From positions 1-36,119 of the IMG/VR virus record IMGVR_UViG_3300044295_000303: 36,119 nt of DNA; one strand, 5' to 3'. Position 1 is the first letter of the stretch. Every line of letters begins with the position of its first letter. The notes under the pieces were generated by a model that worked only from the letters and a program-made list of their open reading frames with translations, ran no database searches and was not told the origin of the DNA. The translations under genes were made by a program, and so were the position numbers. This stretch comes from a virus. Positions 17,332 through 23,894 of the stretch are shown here, piece after piece.

Positions 17332-18357
17332 TCAGGATGCTTTGGCAGGTTGATTGATTGCGGAACGGATAGCACGCCAGACATCTGCGTTGTCGTTGAC
17401 GGGAGCCGGAGACGGGGCGGGGCGTGCGATGCTTTCGTCTTCGTTGCGGCGGGCAGGCGGGACAATTCCAGTCGATCCGACAGCACCGCCAAAGAGCAGA
17501 AGCGCCGTCAGCGTGAGGGCGATGTTAAGCGTGACTGTGCGCTGCGTAGCAACGCCATCGTTGACGGTCTCAGCATCGACGCCGAACCAACGGCCGGCGA
17601 CCTGCTGAAAGCCTGACGCCTTGCTGGTGCTCTTAGTGTTCTGGGACTTCATCACCGCATCGACGTGAGTCTGGGTAGCCTTGACCAGATCGGCCTCCGC
17701 GACCTTCAGTTCAGCAGCCAGCTTGGCCCGTTCAGCCACGTCTGACTTAGCGGCTACGGCCAGAGCGATCTTTCCGCAGAGTTCACGGCTATCAGGAAGG
17801 GACGTGTCCGTGCAGCGCTTGGAACGAGCAAAGAGGCGATCACCTTGGAGCTTCGTAACAATGGAGTCGGCGGCAAGCTCTGTGCGGATTTCGATACCGT
17901 CTATGCTCGGAACCGGCTTCCACGACAGCGATATGAGGTGATCAACCTTCGCCTGCGCCTTGTTCTTGGCAATCTGTGTGCTATCGACCGCCTGTTCCAC
18001 CTGCACCTTGGCAGCGACGGTATCGACGCGCTTCAAGGCGGCTTCGTTGGCGGTTCCAGAAGCGACAGCCAGCGACTGCACGAAGCTGTAGGCGAACGCA
18101 ACGACCCACAGTGCGGCAGCAGATGCAGCCACCGTCCACTGGCGCGTAGCCTTGGCCTCGAAGAACTTATGAATGGAGCCGACTTCGAGCAGGATTGCGC
18201 AGATCGCTACCACGCCCCACACCCACGACTCTTGGCGACCGTGATCCCAGCCCATCCAGCAGGCGATGAACAGGAACCCGACAAAGGCCCACAGCAGAGT
18301 CCGATCGACAACGAAGCGGACGGCCTTGGTCACAATTCCATTTTCGACAGATGTCAT
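17332..18357 (-). CDS. Inner-membrane protein with four predicted membrane segments and a coiled coil
   Basis: 341 residues from ATG 18357, chosen because AAGGAAG precedes it; an upstream start at 18387 lacks one. Hydrophobic segments lie at about 20-37 (TLLWAFVGFLFIACWMG), 45-62, 73-100 and 279-299 (IALTLTALLLFGGAVG). Between the last two is a long Ala/Lys/Glu-rich helical region (about 105-240) with a Cys pair (RSKRCTD, SRELCGK). The tail is Pro-rich. No family is recognised. It leads the late operon before the terminase, next to other membrane proteins and an outer-membrane barrel. A role in superinfection exclusion or envelope interaction is a guess. Confidence 0.7.
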   Translation of the reverse strand: MTSVENGIVTKAVRFVVDRTLLWAFVGFLFIACWMGWDHGRQESWVWGVVAICAILLEVGSIHKFFEAKATRQWTVAASAAALWVVAFAYSFVQSLAVASGTANEAALKRVDTVAAKVQVEQAVDSTQIAKNKAQAKVDHLISLSWKPVPSIDGIEIRTELAADSIVTKLQGDRLFARSKRCTDTSLPDSRELCGKIALAVAAKSDVAERAKLAAELKVAEADLVKATQTHVDAVMKSQNTKSTSKASGFQQVAGRWFGVDAETVNDGVATQRTVTLNIALTLTALLLFGGAVGSTGIVPPARRNEDESIARPAPSPAPVNDNADVWRAIRSAINQPAKAS

Positions 18358-18399
18358 GGCGTAACTTCCTTGCGAGGATACGCGCACGGATACGAACGG

Positions 18400-18591
18400 C
18401 TATTGCTTGGGGGTCAGGCAGTAAAACGTGATTGCGAAGCATGCGGCGACCTCTGCGGCCGTCTTGGCGTCAACCTTGAAGCCGGAAGCGATAATCTGCC
18501 ACGCGGCGAAGCCACCGAGACAGATAGCCAGAATAGCGATCAAACCAACAATGACAGAAATTCCAGATTTCACAAATTCTTCGGGCTTCAT
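18400..18591 (-). CDS. Small membrane protein (63 residues)
   Basis: ATG 18591 has a strong site (GAGGGG, four bases away). It begins MKPEEFVKSGISVIVGLIAI and has a continuous hydrophobic segment to about residue 35, then a second hydrophobic part near the C-terminus (EVAACFAITFYCLTPKQ). Two short membrane passes and a holin-like size are visible, but the lysis cassette lies elsewhere. It overlaps the 68-residue reading frame at 18470-18676 by 122 bases. Confidence 0.6.
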   Translation of the reverse strand: MKPEEFVKSGISVIVGLIAILAICLGGFAAWQIIASGFKVDAKTAAEVAACFAITFYCLTPKQ

Positions 18592-18676
18592 TAGTCCCCT
18601 CGTAGGTGGAAAGGTTTGCAGCAACGATGGCGATCAATAGGGCGTCAAAGGTGCAAAGCAGGATGGCGTAGGTCAT
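18470..18676 (-). CDS. Overlapping small membrane-protein candidate (68 residues)
   Basis: ATG 18676 overlaps the stop of the outer-membrane protein gene (TGATG). It begins MTYAILLCTFDALLIAIVAA, a clear membrane segment. The rest of the frame runs antiphase through the 63-residue gene and has an unusual composition (Trp, Cys, Arg rich), so the C-terminal part may be a by-product of the overlap. The coupled start argues that it is translated. Function unknown. Confidence 0.35.
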   Translation of the reverse strand: MTYAILLCTFDALLIAIVAANLSTYEGTNEARRICEIWNFCHCWFDRYSGYLSRWLRRVADYRFRLQG

Positions 18677-19203
18677 CAGAAAGCGTACCGGAAGCCTAGG
18701 CGGGTTTCGATGGCGTCCTTCTGACCATCGGTGCCGAACTTGGATGCGGCAACGCCGGATTCAAGGAACGCACGTAGATGCGGATTGATGATGTCGAGCT
18801 TCAGTTCAGCACCAGCGCCGACCATGGCCTCACCGGCCTGCTTGACCTTCCACTCGGGGACGTTCCACGAGGCCCAGACGTAGGCATTTGCGCCGTTGTT
18901 CAGAAACAGGCCAATGCGAGCGTTGATCGAGCCCGTGTTGCGCCAGTCGGAAGCGTCAGCGCGGATACCACCAGCGATAAGCAAGTTATACAACTTCGCT
19001 TCGCAGCCGACACCGCCGCCAGCTTGAGCCTCACGAGTGGAGCGGAGGAACACGCCAGTGACGGACGTTTCCACGTAGCACGTGGTTGCGCTGGTCTGCG
19101 GCGCCAGCAGGTGCTCAAGTTTGGCTTCGGGCTTACCCTTGTCGGCAGCGAGGGCCGGGGCGGCGAATGCCAGGAAAGCGGCAATTATCGGCAATTTCCG
19201 CAT
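18676..19203 (-). CDS. Secreted outer-membrane beta-barrel-like protein
   Basis: 175 residues. The signal peptide is clear: MRKLPIIAAFLAFAAPALA, with likely cleavage before AD. The mature part shows alternating beta-strand patterns and ends in RLGFRYAF; a terminal Phe is the usual outer-membrane assembly signal. A GAAGG site precedes the ATG. Phage-encoded outer-membrane proteins (the lambda Lom type, for example) are known to alter the lysogen surface; whether this one blocks adsorption or is a lysis-time protein is not shown. It stands first in the membrane-protein cluster, downstream of the terminator at 19287-19316. Confidence 0.68.
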   Translation of the reverse strand: MRKLPIIAAFLAFAAPALAADKGKPEAKLEHLLAPQTSATTCYVETSVTGVFLRSTREAQAGGGVGCEAKLYNLLIAGGIRADASDWRNTGSINARIGLFLNNGANAYVWASWNVPEWKVKQAGEAMVGAGAELKLDIINPHLRAFLESGVAASKFGTDGQKDAIETRLGFRYAF

Positions 19204-19286
19204 TTGCTGGACCTTCCGTGGTGAGTTTCTGCGGTTGGCGTAGTGTGCTGATCAGGTCAGCGTAGACGTTAGGTGAGTGGCGGAAT

Positions 19287-19316
19287 CGAAACGGGCGGCC
19301 CGATGAGGGACCGCCT
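19287..19316 (-). terminator. Rho-independent-like terminator between early operon and late region
   Basis: On the minus strand a GC-rich hairpin pairs GGCGG/CCGCC and CCC/GGG (one bulged base, loop TCATC), followed by GTTTCG. The U-run is short, so termination may be partial. It stands between the NusG-like gene (ends 19455) and the outer-membrane protein gene (starts 19203). The rest of the 19204-19454 gap holds no gene I can support. Confidence 0.5.
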
Positions 19317-19454
19317 GTTGTGTTCTGGGCGCACGTATGGATTGGGGGCTGATGGATGGTCAGCCAGGGGCGCTTACGCATCGTCGCCGTAGCGGTACAA
19401 ATCAGCGCTCGTCCATCGATACTTATGCCCTACGCCTGACACAATGTCTAGCGG

Positions 19455-19877
19455 TTAGCCGGGGTCGATGCGTATAAGGCTGGTGGTTTGTGCACAGACT
19501 TGGCGTCCGCTGATGTCCACGAGCCACTGCCTGCGTCCTCGCTTGCGGGTGAGCGTGCCGGTCATGCTGGCGAACGTGCCGACCTTGATCTCGACCCGAT
19601 CACCGGCCTTGAACGGCTCCGGGGCCTCGTGGCCGCGGTCGCGTCGGGGATAGAGTCGGATCAGTGAAGCTCGGGGAAGGTCGCCAATGCGCTGGCGCAC
19701 GTGCTTGGCCTCGGCAGGCTTGCCGGTCGCGAAGATGTAGCCGCGAGCGACAGGAGCCTTGCGCTTGCCCTGTCGTTCAGTGGGCAGGTAGGCGCGGTGT
19801 CCGGCCTGGCGCAGTTCCTTGGCTGCCCGAAACTCCTGAAGGGGTGGGACGCGGTAGGCGGAGAGGGTTACTGTCAT
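19455..19877 (-). CDS. NusG-like (NGN + KOW) transcription elongation / antitermination factor
   Basis: 140 residues from ATG 19877, preceded by AAGGGAG. An NGN-like domain occupies about residues 6-80 (YRVPPLQEFRAAKELRQAGH, then APVARGYIFATG). A KOW motif follows (FKAGDRVEIKVGTFASMTGT, about 89-111), ending in VDISGRQV. This is the NusG/RfaH architecture: the NGN domain binds the RNA polymerase clamp and suppresses pausing or termination. As last gene of the leftward early operon, directly before a hairpin terminator and the late genes, it is well placed to act like lambda Q in promoting read-through; this is inference. It is shorter than housekeeping NusG (about 180). Confidence 0.75.
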   Translation of the reverse strand: MTVTLSAYRVPPLQEFRAAKELRQAGHRAYLPTERQGKRKAPVARGYIFATGKPAEAKHVRQRIGDLPRASLIRLYPRRDRGHEAPEPFKAGDRVEIKVGTFASMTGTLTRKRGRRQWLVDISGRQVCAQTTSLIRIDPG

Positions 19878-19915
19878 ATAGTGCTCCCTTGCGGGGACGC
19901 GCACGCGGTAGGCGG

Positions 19916-20098
19916 TCAGTCAATGCCCATTTCATTTGCGAATGGCCGGACCACGCGGGCGAACTGGCACCCCATCGCGAGACCGCAGACGAAGCCGCCG
20001 ATCACAGGCCATCCCATGTAGGCAATCAGCCAAAGGCCGATGAGAACTTCAGCAACGGTTGCTGTCCATGTGAATGCGTTTGCCGTGGAATATCTCAT
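19916..20098 (-). CDS. Small membrane protein (60 residues)
   Basis: ATG 20098 has AAAGGA upstream. It begins MRYSTANAFTWTATVAEVLI and shows two hydrophobic segments (EVLIGLWLIAYMGW and VIGGFVCGLAMGC), ending in a charged tail (ARVVRPFANEMGID). A longer frame from 20224 overlaps its neighbour and is not supported. No family is recognised; it sits between the NusG-like gene and small early genes. Confidence 0.6.
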   Translation of the reverse strand: MRYSTANAFTWTATVAEVLIGLWLIAYMGWPVIGGFVCGLAMGCQFARVVRPFANEMGID

Positions 20099-20126
20099 GT
20101 GGTCTGTCCTTTGGCGCGGTAGGCGG

Positions 20127-20330
20127 TCAGGCTTCCTCGGTTTCGAGCGCTCCATTGAACAGCTCGTCTGAGACAACATCGAGCGCGGCCGTGACTTCGG
20201 GAAGCGAGCCGAACGTGCGGGCACTTACTTTGCCGTTCTCCTCGATTGTGACGATGGCGATGCCGGTGGTCTGGTCGTTGGTGATCTCATCGAGAGCGCC
20301 AAGGGCTCTGGCGAATGGGATGGGCTTCAT
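20127..20330 (-). CDS. Small acidic early protein (67 residues)
   Basis: ATG 20330 has a strong GGAGG site and overlaps the preceding stop (ATGA). It begins MKPIPFARALGALDEITNDQ, with a beta-strand pattern (GIAIVTIEENGKVSARTFGS) and an acidic C-terminus (SDELFNGALETEEA). No domain is recognised. Its composition is that of a soluble small phage protein. Confidence 0.6.
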   Translation of the reverse strand: MKPIPFARALGALDEITNDQTTGIAIVTIEENGKVSARTFGSLPEVTAALDVVSDELFNGALETEEA

Positions 20331-20470
20331 GCTGTCCTCCGTTTAACGCCTGTGACCTTTCCAGCCTTGCGGCGTCTGGCCTGACGAACCTGGGTAGGGG
20401 CGTTGTCCGCCTTGATGAACTTGCCGTCCTTGAGGGTGCCTTTGACGGGGATGCCTTTGAGCTTGGGCAT
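20327..20470 (-). CDS. Small basic protein (47 residues)
   Basis: ATG 20470 to TGA 20327, overlapping the next ATG (ATGA). It begins MPKLKGIPVKGTLKDGKFIK and ends in a strongly basic stretch (RQARRRKAGKVTGVKRRTA). It may bind nucleic acid; nothing more can be read. An AGAGGTG lies just upstream of the ATG. Confidence 0.55.
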   Translation of the reverse strand: MPKLKGIPVKGTLKDGKFIKADNAPTQVRQARRRKAGKVTGVKRRTA

Positions 20471-20473
20471 GGA

Positions 20474-20596
20474 TCACCTCTGTTGCTGCTGTTGGTGGGC
20501 CAGTTCCGCTTTGCGGCGTTCTGCCTCTTCAATCGCTTTGAATACCCCATAGAGGCCAGCAGGGATCGGGAGGCGCTTGGGCTTCTGCTTTGTCAT
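20474..20596 (-). CDS. Small helical protein with Gln tail (40 residues)
   Basis: ATG 20596 is preceded by GGGAGAGCCGGG; the stop is three bases before the next ATG. It begins MTKQKPKRLPIPAGLYGVFK, has a charged helix (AIEEAERRKAELAH) and ends QQQQQR. Unknown function. It lies between the methyltransferase and other small early genes of the operon. Confidence 0.5.
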   Translation of the reverse strand: MTKQKPKRLPIPAGLYGVFKAIEEAERRKAELAHQQQQQR

Positions 20597-20624
20597 CCCG
20601 GCTCTCCCGCTTGGTTCCAGAGGG

Positions 20625-21614
20625 TCATTTGGCGGCCTCTAAAAGATCTAGCAGCGACTTGTCTCGATGCGGTTTGATGCACGCAGGCGAAAACCAAAGA
20701 CGCTCGCGCTGACTGTTAACGCGGCCGGTTCCGTCTTCGTCATCGTCTTGAGAACCGAACCCGCCCCTAGCTTTCCACTCAACGACTTCCCAATCTTCAG
20801 GCATGTCGTGCTCGCCGTCGTATCCGGCGAGCACAATTCGCATCTGCGGGTTCTTTGCTTCGGTAATCGCCCATTCGCGAACGTCATGCGCAACGGTCAT
20901 GTCATCAGTGCTGTAGAGTCCATCCGTGCGGCCAGCCGTGTCAGCGTATGGCGGATCGAGAAACACGCCAGTAACGCCATGCCTGTGCGTTACGCTTGGC
21001 CCGCACACCCGTGACCAGTCACCAGCGCAAACCCTGACATTGCGAAGACGAATAGAAAGCGCAGTGATCCATTCATCAATGAATTGGCCCCTGCCGGCGT
21101 CGCCGAGATGCGGGAGCTTACGGTTGAGGCCCATGCCGGCGTTGCCGAAGGCAACGCCTATCTTGCACCAACCGGAAGCGCCCCACTGCCACGGCCCACG
21201 GCCAGAGCACCATCCAGACCCAATCCACGCGCAAGCGCCCCACACCCACCAGCCAGCGACCTGCTCATCAAACAAATCTGGCTCACCTTCGATTTCCTTT
21301 AGCCGCGCCGCGCCTTCCGTCAAAAGCCACCAGTGCCGAGCGTGCAAATCAGTTTCATTGACAGGCCAGTCCGCATGATGCGCCACTGCCTCTGGATGTC
21401 GCTGCACCGCACGCCAAAAGTTGGCGACAAAGTGATCCTTGTCGTTGATCGTTTCTGTCTTGCCTATCTGCGGACGCGCCAGCAAAACCGCGCCAGAGCC
21501 GAAGAACGGCTCGACGTAATTGGTCACGTTCCCAAGACGCTTCCAGACGACATCTGCAATAGCCGACTTCCCGCCGAACCATGGAAACGGCGCTGTCAGT
21601 TCACGACGGCTCAC
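20625..21614 (-). CDS. D12-class N6-adenine DNA methyltransferase (Dam-like)
   Basis: 329 residues, GTG start at 21614 with GGAGG seven bases upstream. Seen: APFPWFGGKSAIADVVW at about 8-24 and YVEPFFGSGAVLLARP at about 33-48 (the SAM-binding motifs X and I of Dam-type enzymes), and VFLDPPYADTAGR with the catalytic DPPY at 220-223. It transfers methyl from S-adenosylmethionine to adenine in DNA; the recognition site cannot be read from sequence. No restriction partner is adjacent, so it is probably an orphan enzyme protecting phage DNA or marking the origin or packaging site. A long Trp/Gly-rich insert (about 121-160) is unusual. It overlaps the 46-residue gene by 14 bases. Confidence 0.85.
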   Translation of the reverse strand: MSRRELTAPFPWFGGKSAIADVVWKRLGNVTNYVEPFFGSGAVLLARPQIGKTETINDKDHFVANFWRAVQRHPEAVAHHADWPVNETDLHARHWWLLTEGAARLKEIEGEPDLFDEQVAGWWVWGACAWIGSGWCSGRGPWQWGASGWCKIGVAFGNAGMGLNRKLPHLGDAGRGQFIDEWITALSIRLRNVRVCAGDWSRVCGPSVTHRHGVTGVFLDPPYADTAGRTDGLYSTDDMTVAHDVREWAITEAKNPQMRIVLAGYDGEHDMPEDWEVVEWKARGGFGSQDDDEDGTGRVNSQRERLWFSPACIKPHRDKSLLDLLEAAK

Positions 21615-21741
21615 CTTCGCCCTCCCAGATCATAAGGATTGAATAATGCTGGTGGTTTCCACCGAGCGTGGAATGAACGCGCCAACCCTTGGCCTCGTAG
21701 AAAGGAACGTCGTCAAAAGTGACGTAACGGAGGTAGGTCAT
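21601..21741 (-). CDS. 46-residue protein upstream of the methyltransferase
   Basis: ATG 21741 overlaps the stop of the preceding gene (ATGA); its TGA ends inside the methyltransferase start. It begins MTYLRYVTFDDVPFYEAKGW and includes GNHQHYSILMIWEGEGEPS, a compact mixed sequence. The chain of overlaps suggests translation. No family is recognised; it may be a phage-specific accessory. Confidence 0.55.
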   Translation of the reverse strand: MTYLRYVTFDDVPFYEAKGWRVHSTLGGNHQHYSILMIWEGEGEPS

Positions 21742-22226
21742 TCGGACCGATCTCCTATGACGCGCCGCGCGATTGCCGCGTGGTCGATGTGCAGATGCGT
21801 GTTGCGCGACCGGCGCTGCATGGCGCGGAAGGCATCACGGCTCACGTCGGCAATGAGCTTCTGATTGAACACGTCCTTTTTCTGCGGGTTGGCTCTCAGC
21901 CATTCACCAGCCTCGTTGGAGCGAGCTGCGGCCAGCTTCGTATGCTTGACCCACTCGCCATCCGGCATCAGGCTTTCGAGGTCGGGAAACGTCCTGAAGG
22001 CATGCTGCTGCTTGAAGATAATTCGGGTCAGGTTCGGGATCACGACCGAGCGCAATTCCCGCCCCCAGCCCTCGATTTCACTCTCTCGCACCCACGGGTG
22101 ATGGTGGTGCCGCTCGTGCCACGTGGCTGACCGAAAGGTGATCTTCCCGTCCCGGTCCTTCGTGGTGCCACAGACCCAGCAACGGGCGCGGAAATCGCAG
22201 TATTCGACCGACAGGGACTCAGCCAT
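21738..22226 (-). CDS. Conserved-looking early protein with Cys/His cluster, function unknown
   Basis: 162 residues from ATG 22226, preceded by GGAGTG; an ATG five codons upstream lacks spacing. Near the N-terminus it has RCWVCGTTKDRDGK followed by TWHERHHHHPWVRE, a plausible metal-binding Cys/His cluster. The C-terminal half is helical and charged. It overlaps the end of the replication gene by eight bases. A DNA- or RNA-related role is possible, but no named domain can be supported. Confidence 0.6.
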   Translation of the reverse strand: MAESLSVEYCDFRARCWVCGTTKDRDGKITFRSATWHERHHHHPWVRESEIEGWGRELRSVVIPNLTRIIFKQQHAFRTFPDLESLMPDGEWVKHTKLAAARSNEAGEWLRANPQKKDVFNQKLIADVSRDAFRAMQRRSRNTHLHIDHAAIARRVIGDRSE

Positions 22227-23088
22227 GGACGCGCACTCCATCGGCCATCGCCTCGTCAGCCAGCACCAGCGCGTGCAGATCGGCCTCGCTGATGGTTTTC
22301 ATGGGCTGGGGATGCGGGCGGAACTCGACCACGGTGGACTTCATCGGCTGCGCCTTGCGGCCGTCGCCGTAGCCGCCGTCATGGGTTTTCGAGAACGAGT
22401 TTGGCTGGAGCAGGAAATCCAAACTGGCGCGCCAGCCGCGCTCGTTTTGGCCGGTCAGAAACGGGGATTTTTCGACGTTGGCGATGGCCGTGTGCCATCC
22501 GTCCAGCCCGTAGTCCTTCAGCCGGGCGACGATCTTTCGCTCGCGGTCCGGAGTCATCTTCGAGGCTTGGGGCAACCCGCAGCGCAGGGCCATGTCGTTG
22601 TAGGCTTCAAATGCCTGGAGCGCTTCGCCGCGGCCAAGATTGGTTTTCGGCGGCTTCGCCTTTTTGGGTTCTTCGTTAGAAGAACCTTTTTCTTTAACTT
22701 CTAGGGTAGTAGTTATATTATTAATACTATCCGCGCGCGAGAGCGCCATATATGGCGCATTTGGCGCTTCCGAAACGCCATATATGGCGCAATTGGCGTC
22801 TTTGGCGGCGTCAGATATGGCGTCATTGGCGCAAGTGGCGCATTCGAGTTTGAGGCGCTGAATCGTTCGGATCGGGATGTCGAGATCAGCGGCCAGCGTC
22901 TTAGCATCCGAGATGCCGGAGCAGCGCATATAGGCCAACAGGATCTTTGCGGGATTTGACATTCCCGACTTGCGGTCTGTGTGACTTTCAGGCATAAGCA
23001 ACCTCGCAACTTTCATCGGTTTGCACTTCATTCGACCGCCGGGCTTTGGCCGCTCCGGCGGTTTTTCTTTAGGGGTCTGGACGTTCAA
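22219..23088 (-). CDS. Replication initiation protein (O-like) with embedded iteron origin
   Basis: 289 residues if started at TTG 23088; ATG 23031 would give 270. A helix-turn-helix region lies at about 45-82 (NPAKILLAYMRCSGISDAKT, then IPIRTIQRLKLE). A low-complexity linker follows (about 83-150) and then a C-terminal helical domain (FEAYNDMALRCGLPQASKMT, WRASLDFLLQP) typical of phage replication proteins that recruit the host helicase or its loader. The linker is coded by DNA holding eight CGCCA repeats and two perfect palindromes beside an AT-rich tract, the arrangement of lambda O with its internal ori. Role inferred from this architecture; no enzymatic replication motif is present. Confidence 0.68.
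   Translation of the reverse strand: MNVQTPKEKPPERPKPGGRMKCKPMKVARLLMPESHTDRKSGMSNPAKILLAYMRCSGISDAKTLAADLDIPIRTIQRLKLECATCANDAISDAAKDANCAIYGVSEAPNAPYMALSRADSINNITTTLEVKEKGSSNEEPKKAKPPKTNLGRGEALQAFEAYNDMALRCGLPQASKMTPDRERKIVARLKDYGLDGWHTAIANVEKSPFLTGQNERGWRASLDFLLQPNSFSKTHDGGYGDGRKAQPMKSTVVEFRPHPQPMKTISEADLHALVLADEAMADGVRVHG
22680..22841. other. Candidate replication origin: iterons, palindromes and AT-rich tract inside the replication gene
   Basis: TGGCG occurs eight times between 22753 and 22840 at intervals of 9, 23, 9, 9, 15, 9 and 9 bases. Two copies form perfect palindromes: GCGCCATATATGGCGC (22743-22758) and CGCCATATATGGCG (22776-22789). An AT-rich tract (about 22680-22731, including TTATATTATTAATACT) flanks them. 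Iterons plus an unwinding element within the initiator gene is the known plan of lambdoid origins. Confidence 0.65.
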
Positions 23089-23272
23089 GGAATTTCAGAC
23101 GCGGCAAAAGCGGGTCTGTTTTCACGCGCTCACTGACCGGCTTGTGGAAATATGATTTGGGTTCGCGGCGAAGTTTCAACGGGCGCGGTTCGGCCGAATA
23201 AGCGGCGGACAGATAGGCTTGTCTCTGGCGGCGGAACGCATTCAAATCCCAGCGTCTTTCTTGAGAACTCAT
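23069..23272 (-). CDS. Small basic early protein (67 residues)
   Basis: ATG 23272 is preceded by GGGGAG and overlaps the previous stop (ATGA). It begins MSSQERRWDLNAFRRQRQAY; Arg/Lys-rich throughout (LKLRREPKSYFHKP). The longer frame from 23413 runs antiphase through the previous gene and is rejected. Likely nucleic-acid-associated by charge; no domain is recognised. It overlaps the TTG-started form of the replication gene by 20 bases. Confidence 0.58.
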   Translation of the reverse strand: MSSQERRWDLNAFRRQRQAYLSAAYSAEPRPLKLRREPKSYFHKPVSERVKTDPLLPRLKFLERPDP

Positions 23273-23481
23273 GACAGCTCCCCTTGCTCGAAAGCCTCTG
23301 AGCACACGAGGACGAGATCGCGCCCTTGGCGGACGTAACCGGCTCCATTGGTAGCCATCACGAGAGCGTCCATCAGTGTGCCTCTGATCCGGTAGCAACG
23401 CAGCACGATGCACAGTTCATTTTTCGCTTGCTCTGTTGCGGCGTTGCCGCGCGAAGCAGCAGGTGCTAAATTGCTTTCCAT
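23269..23481 (-). CDS. First gene of the leftward early operon (70 residues)
   Basis: ATG 23481 has an excellent site (GAAGGAGGG). It begins MESNLAPAASRGNAATEQAK; a mixed helical/beta sequence follows (ELCIVLRCYRIRG, GYVRQGRDLVLVCSEAFEQG). It is not an obvious Cro: no helix-turn-helix is evident. It is transcribed from the promoter at 23772-23800 after a leader of about 280 bases. Function unknown. Confidence 0.6.
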   Translation of the reverse strand: MESNLAPAASRGNAATEQAKNELCIVLRCYRIRGTLMDALVMATNGAGYVRQGRDLVLVCSEAFEQGELS

Positions 23482-23541
23482 GTAGGCGGCCCTCCTTCGA
23501 CCGCGCGTTCACGTGGAGCATGCTCTACGAGACCTCCACAG

Positions 23542-23618
23542 CGCCGGCCGAGACCCACATCTCGCGCCGGCGTTATCGTTTCCCTTTCGAAAATCAGCCG
23601 GGACGCAAACTGCCCGGC
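23542..23618 (-). promoter_or_regulatory. Structured leader of the leftward early transcript (two hairpins)
   Basis: Hairpin A (23542-23572) pairs CGCCGGC+CGAGA with TCTCG+GCCGGCG, 12 base pairs with one bulge and a six-base loop. Hairpin B (23597-23618) pairs GCCGGG with CCCGGC. Neither is followed by a U-run, so they are not simple terminators. The remainder of 23482-23771 shows no gene I can support. Confidence 0.45.
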
Positions 23619-23771
23619 CAGTCGTAGGGAGGAAGCTGCCGGGCACCGACAGCGGAGAGAGCGCAGGTGGATTGACGGTCCATACCTGACTGGCGCGACA
23701 GGCCCCACGCTCTCACCAATACCGGCGAGCAGCAACGCACGTGACGCAACGGAACGGGGACGCGACGGGGG

Positions 23772-23800
23772 ATAATTCACACCCGTACTTGAACGTACAA
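23772..23800 (-). promoter_or_regulatory. Leftward early promoter
   Basis: On the minus strand: -35 TTGTAC (23800-23795), 17-base spacer, -10 AATTAT (23777-23772). It reads toward the 23481-19455 operon. Its -35 abuts that of the divergent repressor promoter, within a shared near-palindrome. Confidence 0.6.
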
Positions 23801-23801
23801 G
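23788..23801. promoter_or_regulatory. Candidate repressor operator
   Basis: CTTGAAC-GTACAAG is an inverted repeat with six of seven pairs matching. It covers both -35 elements, so one bound dimer would affect both divergent promoters. GTAC recurs at 23785-23788, and the related GTGTACG lies at 23820-23826 and 24269-24275. Confidence 0.5.
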
Positions 23802-23817
23802 CACTCTACGGTAGATT
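23789..23817 (+). promoter_or_regulatory. Repressor promoter (rightward)
   Basis: TTGAAC (23789-23794), a 17-base spacer and TAGATT (23812-23817), reading toward the XRE repressor gene, whose ATG is at 23895. The segment GTAGATTAGGTGTACG (23811-23826) is nearly repeated at 24260-24275. Confidence 0.6.
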
Positions 23818-23894
23818 AGGTGTACGGTCAATGGTGGCCCATCGGGAAACCATATTGACGTGTGCACAACCCGGCGGACTGCGAAATTCCGCCC

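Noticed and set aside
17845-18594. Plus-strand reading frame of 249 codons
   Set aside because: Antisense to the membrane-protein gene, which has membrane segments and a good start; the plus frame has neither.
20596-20630. 11-codon frame MTLWNQAGEPG after the methyltransferase
   Set aside because: It starts in an ATGA overlap but is too short and featureless to support as a gene.
22741-22841. CRISPR array
   Set aside because: Repeats are only five to sixteen bases with no unique spacers, and they lie inside a protein gene.
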